Source: Promethearchaeota archaeon
Lineage (GTDB): Archaea; Asgardarchaeota; Lokiarchaeia; Sigynarchaeales; SOKP01
Direction: 5' to 3'
Assembly (NCBI GenBank): GCA_016839425.1
Contig: JAEOUI010000302.1
Span: 1 to 13,923 of the forward strand
DNA length: 13,923 nt
Shown: one piece after another, positions 1-7,100 of the stretch
Layout of the letters: every line of letters starts with the position of its first letter
How positions within the stretch are numbered: position 1 is the first letter of the stretch
Notes under the pieces: model-generated
Seen by the model: the letters and a program-made list of their open reading frames with translations, nothing else
The model's database searches: none
What the model was told of the DNA's origin: nothing
Translations under genes and position numbers: made by a program

Positions 1-3
1 ATT

Positions 4-1206
4 ATGAAATACCGTAAATTAGGAAAGACAGATTGGAATGCGTCTGCTCTTGGATTTGGCGCAATGCGGCTTCCCCTGAAGGGAATTTGGCCCTTTATTA
101 ATAAAAAAAAGTCAATTGAACTATTACAATATGCAGTTGATAAGGATATCAACTATATTGATACAGCTTGGCCCTATAATTTAGGATCTAGTGAGAAGAT
201 AATAGGGGAAGCTTTGAAAAATGGTTATAGGGATAAAGTATTTCTTGTCACGAAGTTGCCAATGTTCATGGTAAAAAAGGCAGAAGATTTTGACAAGTAT
301 CTCACCCAGCAGCTATCCAGGCTTCAAACAGATCATGTTGAGGCTTATCTTTTTCACGGTTTGACGAGAAAATCCTTTCAAAAAATTAAAGATTTCAATT
401 TAATCGAGAAAATGGAAGAAGCTCGAGGAAATGGTCTAATAAAATACATTGGTTTTTCCTTTCACGATACGTTACCGGTGTTTAAAGAAATTATCGATTA
501 TTATGATTGGGATCTGGCTCAAATTCAGTACAACTACATGGATACCGCAATACAGGCAACTCACGAGGGATTAACTTACGCACACGAAAAAGGAATTGCG
601 GTTGTAATAATGGAGCCTGTTAAGGGGGGAAAGTTGGCAAGTCCTCCAGAAAAAGCGCTTGAAATAATGAAAACCGCTAAAAATAAGCGTTCTCCCGTAG
701 ATTGGGCATTACAATATGTGTGGAACCAAAAAGAAGTATCAATCGTGCTGAGTGGAATGGGATCAAAAAAGATGGTCGATGAAAACTGTGCTAGTGCGGA
801 TGTTTCAGGAATTAATGTGCTAAATGAAGATGATTTATCGGTCATTTCTAATCTAGCGGAAGTTTATAGAAAATCAATTCTCGTTCAATGTACTGCTTGC
901 CAATATTGCATGCCTTGTCCGTCTGGTGTTTACATTCCCGAAAATTTTGCGATCCTGAATAACATTGCCTATACTGGAAAAAAAGGAATGTACGATCATC
1001 TTATCAAGAGGCGATACAAGAAATTAGCGAGTACCTCCAAAAAAGTGAATAAAAACAATCCCAACGGAAACGCATCATTATGTACAAAATGCAATGCGTG
1101 TGTTGAAAAATGTCCACAACATATCAATATTCCAAGCGAATTGGAGAAGGTTGACGCAATTTTGGGTAAGGGGGAAAAAATATCAACATATTTTCCAGGT
1201 CTTTAA
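4..1206 (+). CDS. Aldo/keto reductase with C-terminal 4Fe-4S ferredoxin-like domain
   Basis: A 400-residue cytosolic oxidoreductase of the aldo/keto reductase superfamily, expected to reduce or oxidise a carbonyl/alcohol with NAD(P)H; the substrate cannot be read from the sequence. The N-terminus (LGKTDWNASALGFGAMRLP) and TIM-barrel order are typical. The catalytic tetrad is visible as Asp53 (YIDTA), Tyr58, Lys84 (VTKLP) and His118 (LFHG). After the barrel (about residues 1-290) comes an iron-sulfur module with two cysteine clusters: Cys296/299/302/305 (CxxCxxCxxCP) and Cys360/363/366/370 (CxxCxxCxxxCP). This is the known ferredoxin-fused AKR subgroup, and its length is normal for it. The fusion suggests electron exchange with ferredoxin-type carriers (inference). 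The start ATG lies three bases from the window edge, so upstream signals and operon partners are not visible. It ends at an oligo-T tract and the next gene has its own AT-rich promoter, so co-transcription with it is unlikely. Confidence 0.93.
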   Translation: MKYRKLGKTDWNASALGFGAMRLPLKGIWPFINKKKSIELLQYAVDKDINYIDTAWPYNLGSSEKIIGEALKNGYRDKVFLVTKLPMFMVKKAEDFDKYLTQQLSRLQTDHVEAYLFHGLTRKSFQKIKDFNLIEKMEEARGNGLIKYIGFSFHDTLPVFKEIIDYYDWDLAQIQYNYMDTAIQATHEGLTYAHEKGIAVVIMEPVKGGKLASPPEKALEIMKTAKNKRSPVDWALQYVWNQKEVSIVLSGMGSKKMVDENCASADVSGINVLNEDDLSVISNLAEVYRKSILVQCTACQYCMPCPSGVYIPENFAILNNIAYTGKKGMYDHLIKRRYKKLASTSKKVNKNNPNGNASLCTKCNACVEKCPQHINIPSELEKVDAILGKGEKISTYFPGL

Positions 1207-1246
1207 GGTATCAATCTCCATTTCAAAACTAATAAAAATTCTGGAG

Positions 1247-1256
1247 TTCTTTTTTT
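1247..1256 (+). terminator. Oligo-T terminator after the aldo/keto reductase
   Basis: A T-rich tract (TTCTTTTTTT) about 45 bases after the reductase stop codon and before the next promoter. Archaeal RNA polymerase commonly terminates on such tracts without a strong hairpin. No stable stem precedes it. Confidence 0.4.
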
Positions 1257-1265
1257 ATACAATCC

Positions 1266-1286
1266 AATAATATATTAATTATAAAA
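1266..1286 (+). promoter_or_regulatory. AT-rich TATA-like promoter of the Ntn hydrolase cassette
   Basis: The sequence AATATATTAATTATAAAA lies 15-35 bases before the ATG at 1302. A TATA box centred near 1273 would start the transcript at about 1299, giving an essentially leaderless mRNA. A second possible box (TTTATAC, 1253-1259) would give a leader of about 20 bases. Both favour the ATG at 1302 over the TTG at 1293. Position-based inference only. Confidence 0.35.
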
Positions 1287-1301
1287 AAAAAATTGAAGAT
1301 T

Positions 1302-2147
1302 ATGACTATAGCAATTTCAATAAAAGTTAATGATGGAGTTGTAATAGCTTCGGATAGTGCAACAACTATGGTTGCTAAAGACCCCGAGGGAAACATAGGA
1401 ATAATGAATATTTATCAGAATGCTGATAAAATATTTAATATAAGAAAGAAAACTCCTATAGGAGCAATAACATGGGGATCAGGAAGTATAGGTAATGCCT
1501 CAATTTCTACTCTTTCAAAAGATTTTAGAAATTTAATAATTAGTGATGAAGAGGAATGGAAAATCAATCCTAAAAATTATACTATTGAGGATATTGCAAA
1601 AAAATATAAAAAATTTATGTTTGATGATAATTATGTAAAGGCCTTTAAAGATTGGGCAAAAAACGAGAAACCATTCATTGGTTTTTTGATTGTAGGCTAT
1701 TCTAGTAATGGAGACTTTGCGGAGGAATGGGAGATTCAAATAGTGAATGGTGAGTGTAAGGGCCCAGAGAAAATTAGAGAACATAATCTAACTGGAATTT
1801 CATGGAGAGGTCGAGGAGAGGCAATCTATAGATTATATTTTGGGATAGATAACAAGATTAAACTAGTATTGAGTCAAAATGGTCTCAATGATGGATTAAT
1901 TGAAAAAATTGTTAATGATTGCAGAAATAATCTGCAAGTACCCTTAGTTGCACCAGCTATGCCTATTCAAGATGCAATTGATCTTGCTAAATTTTTAGTA
2001 AAATTTACAATTCAATATTTTAAATTTTCGCCTGGAGCTCAGATTGTTGGTGGTCCAATTGATATTGCCGCAATAACTAAGCATGAAGGTTTTAAATGGG
2101 TAAAACGAAAACATTATTTTGAGAGAAAATATAATCCTTTTATATAA
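1302..2147 (+). CDS. Proteasome beta-like Ntn (N-terminal threonine) hydrolase
   Basis: A 281-residue member of the Ntn-hydrolase/proteasome superfamily (HslV/beta-subunit fold), predicted to be a cytosolic peptidase or amidohydrolase. From the ATG at 1302 the protein starts Met-Thr, so Met removal would expose the nucleophile Thr2 without a propeptide. The spacing fits the family: Thr2 is followed 16 residues later by Asp18 (VVIASDSATT), equivalent to Thr1 and Asp17 of proteasome beta. Lys43 (NADKIFNI) fits the catalytic Lys33 with a small insertion, and the Gly-rich GSGSIGNASIS fits the conserved GxxGDA loop. An alternative TTG start at 1293 would add three residues and bury the Thr, so I reject it. 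The C-terminal 150 residues (GFLIVGYSS, GISWRGRGEAIYRL) are not those of an ordinary 20S subunit, so this is probably a stand-alone proteasome-like enzyme. It is followed by a 94-residue protein and a Fic/Doc enzyme. The fold call is firm; the substrate is unknown. Confidence 0.8.
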   Translation: MTIAISIKVNDGVVIASDSATTMVAKDPEGNIGIMNIYQNADKIFNIRKKTPIGAITWGSGSIGNASISTLSKDFRNLIISDEEEWKINPKNYTIEDIAKKYKKFMFDDNYVKAFKDWAKNEKPFIGFLIVGYSSNGDFAEEWEIQIVNGECKGPEKIREHNLTGISWRGRGEAIYRLYFGIDNKIKLVLSQNGLNDGLIEKIVNDCRNNLQVPLVAPAMPIQDAIDLAKFLVKFTIQYFKFSPGAQIVGGPIDIAAITKHEGFKWVKRKHYFERKYNPFI

Positions 2148-2165
2148 AAAAGAGTTGAGAAAGAT

Positions 2166-2450
2166 TTGGAATCTGATAAAGATATGTTTGATATTATGCC
2201 AAAACCAAGAATTGAAATGTTAAATGATAGTACTTGCAGTGTTGATTTCAGTATTAATAATATAGAATTTTTATATGATTTTAATATTTTAAATGAATAC
2301 ATTATAGGATTTCCTGCATCTGGAACAGAGACCGTAGAAAACATAGAATTACATAATGATATAAATATAGAATTAGAGGAAGATCATAAAATCATTGAAA
2401 AATTTTTAACCAAGTATGGCGATGAGTGGCGTAGGTTAGGAGAAGATTAA
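2166..2450 (+). CDS. Small hypothetical protein between the Ntn hydrolase and Fic/Doc genes
   Basis: I do not recognise this protein. It has up to 94 residues, is acidic and soluble, and has no membrane segment or signal peptide. An N-terminal half rich in short beta-like stretches (CSVDFSINNIEFLYDF) is followed by an acidic C-terminal helix ending KYGDEWRRLGED. The start is uncertain: TTG at 2166, ATG at 2184 (MFDIMPKP) and ATG at 2196 (MPKPRIEML) are all possible, and none has a clear Shine-Dalgarno. The frame is the same as that of the upstream Ntn hydrolase, separated by one TAA at 2145-2147 and six codons. Its stop overlaps the next ATG by one base (TAATG), so it is coupled to the Fic/Doc gene. 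By position it could be an antitoxin or adaptor for the Fic/Doc enzyme or the hydrolase, but nothing in the sequence proves that. Confidence 0.65.
   Translation: MESDKDMFDIMPKPRIEMLNDSTCSVDFSINNIEFLYDFNILNEYIIGFPASGTETVENIELHNDINIELEEDHKIIEKFLTKYGDEWRRLGED
2438..2442 (+). promoter_or_regulatory. Shine-Dalgarno (AGGAG) of the Fic/Doc gene
   Basis: AGGAG lies seven bases before the ATG at 2450, inside the end of the preceding gene. It fixes the Fic/Doc start and supports coupled translation across the TAATG overlap. Most first-in-transcript genes in this window lack such a site. Confidence 0.6.
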
Positions 2451-2824
2451 TGGTATGGATTCCTTCTGTAGAATATATAATTGCACTTTATAAAAAACAC
2501 ATTAAAACTGGGAATCTTATTAATTATGGAGGATTAGCATCAACTTTAGACAATATCAAATATGGCCCTCCAGTCCTTAAAAATCTAACAATTTGGGATC
2601 GAGTAACTATTTTATATAAGGAAATAATAGAATATCATTACTTCTCCGATGGAAATAAGAGAATAGGAGTTCTTATAGCTTTTATTTTTTTACAGAAAAA
2701 TGGATATGATTTTTCACCAGAATTAGGAGAAATTTATGATAAAACAATTCAGGTTGCCCAAAGATTAATGTCATTTGAAAATGTAAGACAATGGTTTAAA
2801 GATAATTCGAATAAATTAGACTAA
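2450..2824 (+). CDS. Fic/Doc family protein (death-on-curing type)
   Basis: A 124-residue single-domain Fic/Doc protein, close to the 125-135 residues usual for Doc toxins. The active-site motif is at residues 63-71, HYFSDGNKR, matching HxFx(D/E)(G/A)NKR with His63 as catalytic base, Asp67 as metal ligand and Asn69/Lys70/Arg71 in the phosphate-binding loop. The second arginine of canonical AMPylating Fic (HPFx(D/E)GNGRxxR) is replaced by Val74, as in Doc-like members. Doc phosphorylates EF-Tu, and other Fic proteins transfer AMP or other nucleotide parts to protein hydroxyls; which chemistry applies here is open. The N-terminal PSVEYIIALYKKHI and GLASTLDNIKYGP also fit the family. It is the third gene of the cassette, coupled to the 94-residue protein through a one-base overlap and an AGGAG site. 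A toxin role with the upstream small protein as partner is inference from family and gene order. Confidence 0.85.
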   Translation: MVWIPSVEYIIALYKKHIKTGNLINYGGLASTLDNIKYGPPVLKNLTIWDRVTILYKEIIEYHYFSDGNKRIGVLIAFIFLQKNGYDFSPELGEIYDKTIQVAQRLMSFENVRQWFKDNSNKLD

Positions 2825-2895
2825 ATAAAAGGAGCAATATTTTACTCAAAATCAGGGTTATTTTTTCTTAGTGATATCTTGGATTTATTCCCCAA

Positions 2896-3063
2896 TTATC
2901 TGGATTTTTTCTTCAGTTTTCTTAGTAATGTTTTGATCTTTTTCTTTAGCTTTCTGGGTACTTTTTTGTTTATTTTTTCAAGTTTAATATCTTTACTAAT
3001 TTGGGTATTTTTTTTTCCTTTTTTAATTCGATGGTATGATTTCAATATTTGAATAGATTTCAA
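2896..3063 (-). CDS. Doubtful lysine-rich micro-ORF (55 aa)
   Basis: A minus-strand frame of 55 codons opens at TTG (3063-3061) and ends at TAA (2898-2896). The product would have 20 Lys and 4 Arg against only 2 acidic residues. Its C-terminus holds an imperfect duplication (RKLKKKIKTLL then RKLKKKSR) whose DNA copies differ mainly at synonymous positions. Against it: no ATG, no Shine-Dalgarno, and the opposite strand is also open because the DNA is T-rich. It could be a small nucleic-acid-binding protein, a degraded gene tail or chance. I lean to non-coding. Confidence 0.2.
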   Translation of the reverse strand: MKSIQILKSYHRIKKGKKNTQISKDIKLEKINKKVPRKLKKKIKTLLRKLKKKSR

Positions 3064-3378
3064 GCGATATATAACTGTATTAATTTAAATATAACTCTTG
3101 TGATTCGATTTCTGACTATTTATTGTAAAAGTAAACTGAGCAAGAATCAACATCCAATCCTTTTTATATAATCTCGACATTGCTTATTTTATTTTTCGTT
3201 ATTACCTCAGAAAAATAATATTTTACACATAAACATAAAAGTAGTTTTTTTCTATAGGTGTAATTTTAAACATCTAACTTTTTAAATTTAAAAAAAATCG
3301 CAACATAAAGATTTTAAATTTAATATGTTAACTTTTTGTGATACACTAAAATAGTCCTGCATAATATAGGGATATTGA

Positions 3379-3406
3379 CCTTTCTTCGTGAAAGGGCAGT
3401 TTCACG
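3379..3406. repeat. Two overlapping, mutually exclusive inverted repeats
   Basis: Stem A pairs CCTTTC (3379-3384) with GAAAGG (3390-3395) around a TTCGT loop. Stem B pairs CGTGAAA (3387-3393) with TTTCACG (3400-3406) around a GGGCAG loop. Both are perfect and share GAAA, so only one can form at a time. The element stands out as GC-richer than its surroundings. It lies about 165 bases downstream of the DUF1629-like gene (minus strand) and could be a terminator, attenuator or protein-binding site. Confidence 0.45.
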
Positions 3407-3569
3407 ATCTTTCCCTCTCAAATTTCAATAAATTCAATTTCTTACCATGTTCCCTTAAAGAATTAATTTGAATGCTTATTTTTCATCTTTTTTATTTTAG
3501 ATGTTTTTTAGATAATCTCTAATTGTCTTTAAAATTTCTTAGATGGATATTAAAGAAAATTATTAACAC

Positions 3570-4118
3570 TTAACCCCAAACAGTATAATGTGTTGTTGGA
3601 CGCATTCGCACGCCTACCATGTTCTCGTTTTTTAGAAAATCATGTAATTCATTACTTATCAAAATAAGATGGGGATTTTCCTTTAAACGAAATATTGAAT
3701 AATCAAGAGTCCTTTTTGGATCAACTGAAAATCTTTCAAGGCAGGTTGGTTTTTCAAGTGGATTTTGGTGTAAACCATATCCCACTACGCACGCTACTAA
3801 TCCCATAATGTAGACAAGCGAATATCCAATTTCAAGATCTCCTGTATGAGGATTTTTCAATTTAATGGAATGAAATATAACATTATTCACTCCAAATCGA
3901 CGCAATGTATTAACCAATTCGTTAGAAAACAAGATCACCGCACCACCAATGATATCTCCCCGAAAATCACCGCTTCCAGGGGATAGGGTAAGTTCTAATG
4001 GACTTCTTGGTGGTGGCATCGTACTTCTCAGCCAATCAAGAATATCAAAATCGTCTGGTACATCCATTACAGTTGCTATTCCTTCAATTCTACGATCTTG
4101 TTCTATGACCCAATACAT
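3570..4118 (-). CDS. DUF1629/Imm11-like protein
   Basis: A soluble 182-residue protein from the ATG at 4118 (MYWVIEQDRRIEGIA). An upstream in-frame ATG at 4157 would add 13 hydrophobic residues (MLKLIRIYIIIFS); I prefer 4118 because proteins of this family begin near a Y-x-(V/L)-x-x-D-x-R motif and a TATA-like box at 4173-4182 places transcription after 4157. The plan resembles the DUF1629 (Imm11) family: a middle segment LFSNELVNTLRRFGVNNVIFHSIKL with the family's helix-turn-strand pattern, a long central strand/loop region, and a C-terminal repeat of the pattern (LILISNELHDFLKNENMVGVRMRP). In bacteria that family includes immunity proteins of polymorphic toxin systems, though many members are stand-alone. 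The assignment is by pattern only and moderately sure. It lies 58 bases downstream of the large secreted C25 protease gene, same strand, with T tracts between, so it may have its own promoter. Confidence 0.6.
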   Translation of the reverse strand: MYWVIEQDRRIEGIATVMDVPDDFDILDWLRSTMPPPRSPLELTLSPGSGDFRGDIIGGAVILFSNELVNTLRRFGVNNVIFHSIKLKNPHTGDLEIGYSLVYIMGLVACVVGYGLHQNPLEKPTCLERFSVDPKRTLDYSIFRLKENPHLILISNELHDFLKNENMVGVRMRPTTHYTVWG

Positions 4119-4155
4119 ACTAAATATAATTATATAAATCCTGATTAGTTTTAGC

Positions 4156-4172
4156 AAAAAAAGAAAAAAAAA
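4156..4172 (-). terminator. Oligo-T terminator after the C25 protease gene
   Basis: On the minus strand, T9-C-T7 begins five bases past the protease stop codon (4177). Such a tract is a good archaeal terminator. It lies just before the DUF1629-like gene, so that gene may be only partly co-transcribed with the protease. Confidence 0.45.
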
Positions 4173-4182
4173 GTATTTAAAC
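4173..4182 (-). promoter_or_regulatory. Possible TATA box of the DUF1629-like gene
   Basis: GTTTAAATAC on the minus strand overlaps the stop codon of the upstream protease gene. A start point about 26 bases on (near 4151) would lie after the ATG at 4157 and about 33 bases before the ATG at 4118, supporting the shorter protein. Another AT box (TTTATATAA, 4130-4138) is too close to the start to fit. Confidence 0.3.
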
Positions 4183-7100
4183 TTTAGAAATTCGTTTCTT
4201 AAGATAAATCAACGCCACTCCAATAGATATCGTGCTAAAAACGATAAAAATGTCGAATCCCGGAATTTTTCCTTCTTCATCTTCAACGATTATGTAATAA
4301 TATTTGATCGTAGTGTCTGAATCGCCATTAAAATCGATAATCGTCAAGGTAACATTGTAAATTCCCACATCATTATATTGATGTATGGGATTAGTAATGT
4401 TAGAAGCGAAATTTCCGTCTCCGAAATCCCAGAAATAAGTTGCGGGGCCGTTTCCTTCTGTACCGGTGAAATGGAATTGAACCCATTCCCCAGGAGATAT
4501 TTCTGTTATATTAGCCGTGAAATCTGCAATGGGTTGCAAGTCCTCTTCCGCCACGACGATGTAATTTGTTTTAGTAATACTACTTTCGTCGCCATCAGCA
4601 TCGCTAACAATCAAGGTCACTGAATATGTACCAGCATTCGCAAATTGGTGTTCTGGGTCTGTTCCATATGAAGGGGGGCTTCCATCTCCGAAATCCCAGA
4701 TATAGGTTGCGGGACCGTTTCCCTCTGTGCCGGTGAAATGGAATTGAACCCATTCCCCAGGAGATATTTCTGTTATATTAGCCGTGAAATCTGCGATTGG
4801 TTGCAAGTCCTCTTCCACCACGACGACGAAGTTTATTTTTGTTATTCTATCCTCGTCTCCATCGGCATCACGAACAATCAAGGTCACGGAATAAGATCCT
4901 ACTGACATGTATTGATGAATCGGATCTCTTTCGTAAGAATTTGGGCTCCAGTCTCCGAAAGTCCAAACGAAATTGTCCGATCTAGAAGAATAGTTATTCC
5001 CTTCAAAACCAGAAAAGTTGAATTGAACCCATTCCCCTGGAGAAATCTCGGTTGTGTTTACCGTGAAGTTAGCGATAGGTAATAGTTCTTCAAATATGAC
5101 GATTAAATCGTATCTCGTAATTATATCTTCGTCACCATCGGCATCGCAAACGATCAAGGTCACATCAAACATGCCGGGTGTTAAATACTGATGTGTGGTA
5201 CCTCTATCATAACCCGGGGCACTTCCATCTCCATAGTCCCAAGTAAAGTTATGGGCATCGATTGCACCATTTCCATAACTTCCATTGAAATAGAACAAAA
5301 CATTACCGCCTGTTACAGTTGGATTTCCAGCCACCCTAAAATCTGCAATTGGAACTAAATTTTCGTTAACAATTATATAATCCACCTTAATTTCAGTATG
5401 ACTCCTTCCGCCTACATCCACGATCGTCAAGCTTACTGAAAAGGTTCCCGCTTCCAAATATCTATGAAATGGATTCATTTCTAAGGATGTAGATCCGTCT
5501 CCAAAGTCCCAGTAATATTCAGTTAAATAACCGAGTTCGTCCCTTCCCGTGAAAGAAAATTGAACATTAAAATTGATATTGACTTCTGTTTCATTAACAG
5601 AAAAGTTAGCAATGGGATCATCCCTAATCACGACTAAGGAATCGTTTTTGATGTCCCAATCACCGTTTAAATCGGTCACATTTAAGTAAACATAATATAC
5701 TCCTGGATTTAAGAATGAATGTTGGGGATTCTTTTCAGCAGATGTATATCCATCTCCAAAATCCCAAAAGTATGTTGCAGGATCGTTTCCCTCTGTACCT
5801 GTAAAAGAAAACTCTGCAATATCGCCCACATCTATCACATCAGAATTTACGCTATAATTTGCATTTGGCATTTGATCGATTAAAATTTGAAGATCGTATT
5901 TCTCTTCAGATAAGTCATCAAACTTACCGTCGCTACATTCGAAATAATACGAATAGTTATGAAGAGAAGGAGATAGACTAGTATTAAATGTATATACACA
6001 TCCATCTGTATAATCATCGTCAGTTAAATCAACTTTTCGCATTGAATATTCAGTTTCGTTAATGACCAGATTGATGTAAAACGGCTCGTTATTGTCTGCA
6101 TCTGTATATGTAGCGTTAAAGACAATTGTAGTGTTTTGAAATCCAACTTTAGTTGATATTTTTTCATCACTAATTTCTGGTGGATTTTCATTCGTAGGAG
6201 GGGGAAGAATATTTGCCGTGGGATCGCCGAATAAAGTTATAGCATAATAACACCATCGATATTTCCAGAAGGCATCTATAGAGGAATGGAGAGCATATTC
6301 TTCCTTTGCAAGTTGATTCGCCTTTCCAATTTCCTCAATTCCCTCGCCAAATATTTTATCGAAAAACACGCGCTCCATCATTTGTGTTTCTGAATTTGTA
6401 TAGTTTTCTGAATAAAATGCGAGATTCGTATATGCAATGAACCCAAAAGCACCGTTAGGGGATGTAAGGAAATATTCCACCACGCAATCATCATACCATA
6501 GGGGATGCATCTGATTATCAAAGAATCCAGAAGTGCAACCAGTTGTATAACCGAAAAAATATTTGTCGTTCTCAAGAGAACTTATATCGAGCTTATTCAT
6601 CCTCATTACAGCGGTGGTATCCGCATGGCCCATATGGCAAATCACATGTACTCCGTTATTGATAATGTCAATGATATCAGAAGTATTCCATCTATAAGGA
6701 TCTAAGTCTCGATCGTATAGCGTGGAAACATCGTACTCAGGAGGAAATCCTACCGTTGTTTGACCGTTATTCGAGGATCCATACATGATTTCGTCTAAAT
6801 AAATATCTGAAAATACCCCATCCCCCATGTATTCTCCTATCATATACGCTTCTGACTTATAATTGTCAAATGAGGTCTCATGAGCAAGGGTTTTTTTAAT
6901 AAAATTAGAAAGTTCCTCTTCTGAGTCAACGGGGGCTCTTCCAATATATATTTCTGCATAGAGGTCTAATTCTCCTATTTCTCCCCAATTATAATCATTG
7001 TCATCGTTCCAAGTGCCATCCAAACAGGCATAATATAAATCAGAAGTAATATTATGTTCTCCCTCCATATAAGCATTTACATAGAACCGTCTAGCAGGAA

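Larger units (their letters stand above)
2825..3569. other. Long AT-rich intergenic region between convergent transcription units
   Basis: About 745 bases with no convincing gene, lying between the Fic/Doc gene (+) and the DUF1629-like gene (-). The first part (2825-3063) is T-rich on the plus strand and open on both strands; a lysine-rich minus-strand frame there is listed separately. A 16-base AT palindrome (TTTTTAAATTTAAAAA) sits at 3279-3294. A pair of competing hairpins, unusually GC-rich for the region, lies at 3379-3406. Several T tracts could terminate transcription from the Fic/Doc side. I see no tRNA, IS end or CRISPR repeat. Confidence 0.6.

Noticed and set aside
576..845. An 89-codon minus-strand open frame inside the aldo/keto reductase gene.
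   Set aside because: Fully antisense to a gene with clear catalytic motifs, with no recognisable domain and no upstream signal; it is a shadow of that gene.
1533..1784. An 83-codon minus-strand open frame inside the Ntn hydrolase gene.
   Set aside because: Antisense shadow, AT-driven hydrophobic composition, no start signal.
2316..2345. TETVEN in the 94-residue protein matches the Fic-inhibitory helix pattern (S/T)xxxE(G/N), hinting at a VbhA-like antitoxin.
   Set aside because: The inhibitory Glu acts by pairing with the second Arg of HPFx(D/E)GNGRxxR, and this Fic/Doc enzyme has Val there. A six-residue pattern of this looseness is easily found by chance.
2825..3052. A 75-codon hydrophobic plus-strand frame directly after the Fic/Doc stop, looking like a membrane protein.
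   Set aside because: No ATG or GTG near its beginning, made almost only of Phe/Leu/Ser/Ile from T-rich DNA, and it is the complement of the lysine-rich frame.
3277..3296. TTTTTAAATTTAAAAA palindrome as an operator or origin element.
   Set aside because: Only A and T in runs; such palindromes are expected by chance in this DNA, and no promoter or gene is attached.
3291..3362. A 24-codon minus-strand frame starting with ATG at 3362 (MQDYFSVSQ).
   Set aside because: Too short, no Shine-Dalgarno and no composition signal.
4378..4985. Plus-strand open frames of 60-80 codons across the PKD-encoding DNA.
   Set aside because: They are antisense to the repeats and recur because the repeats recur; no start signals.
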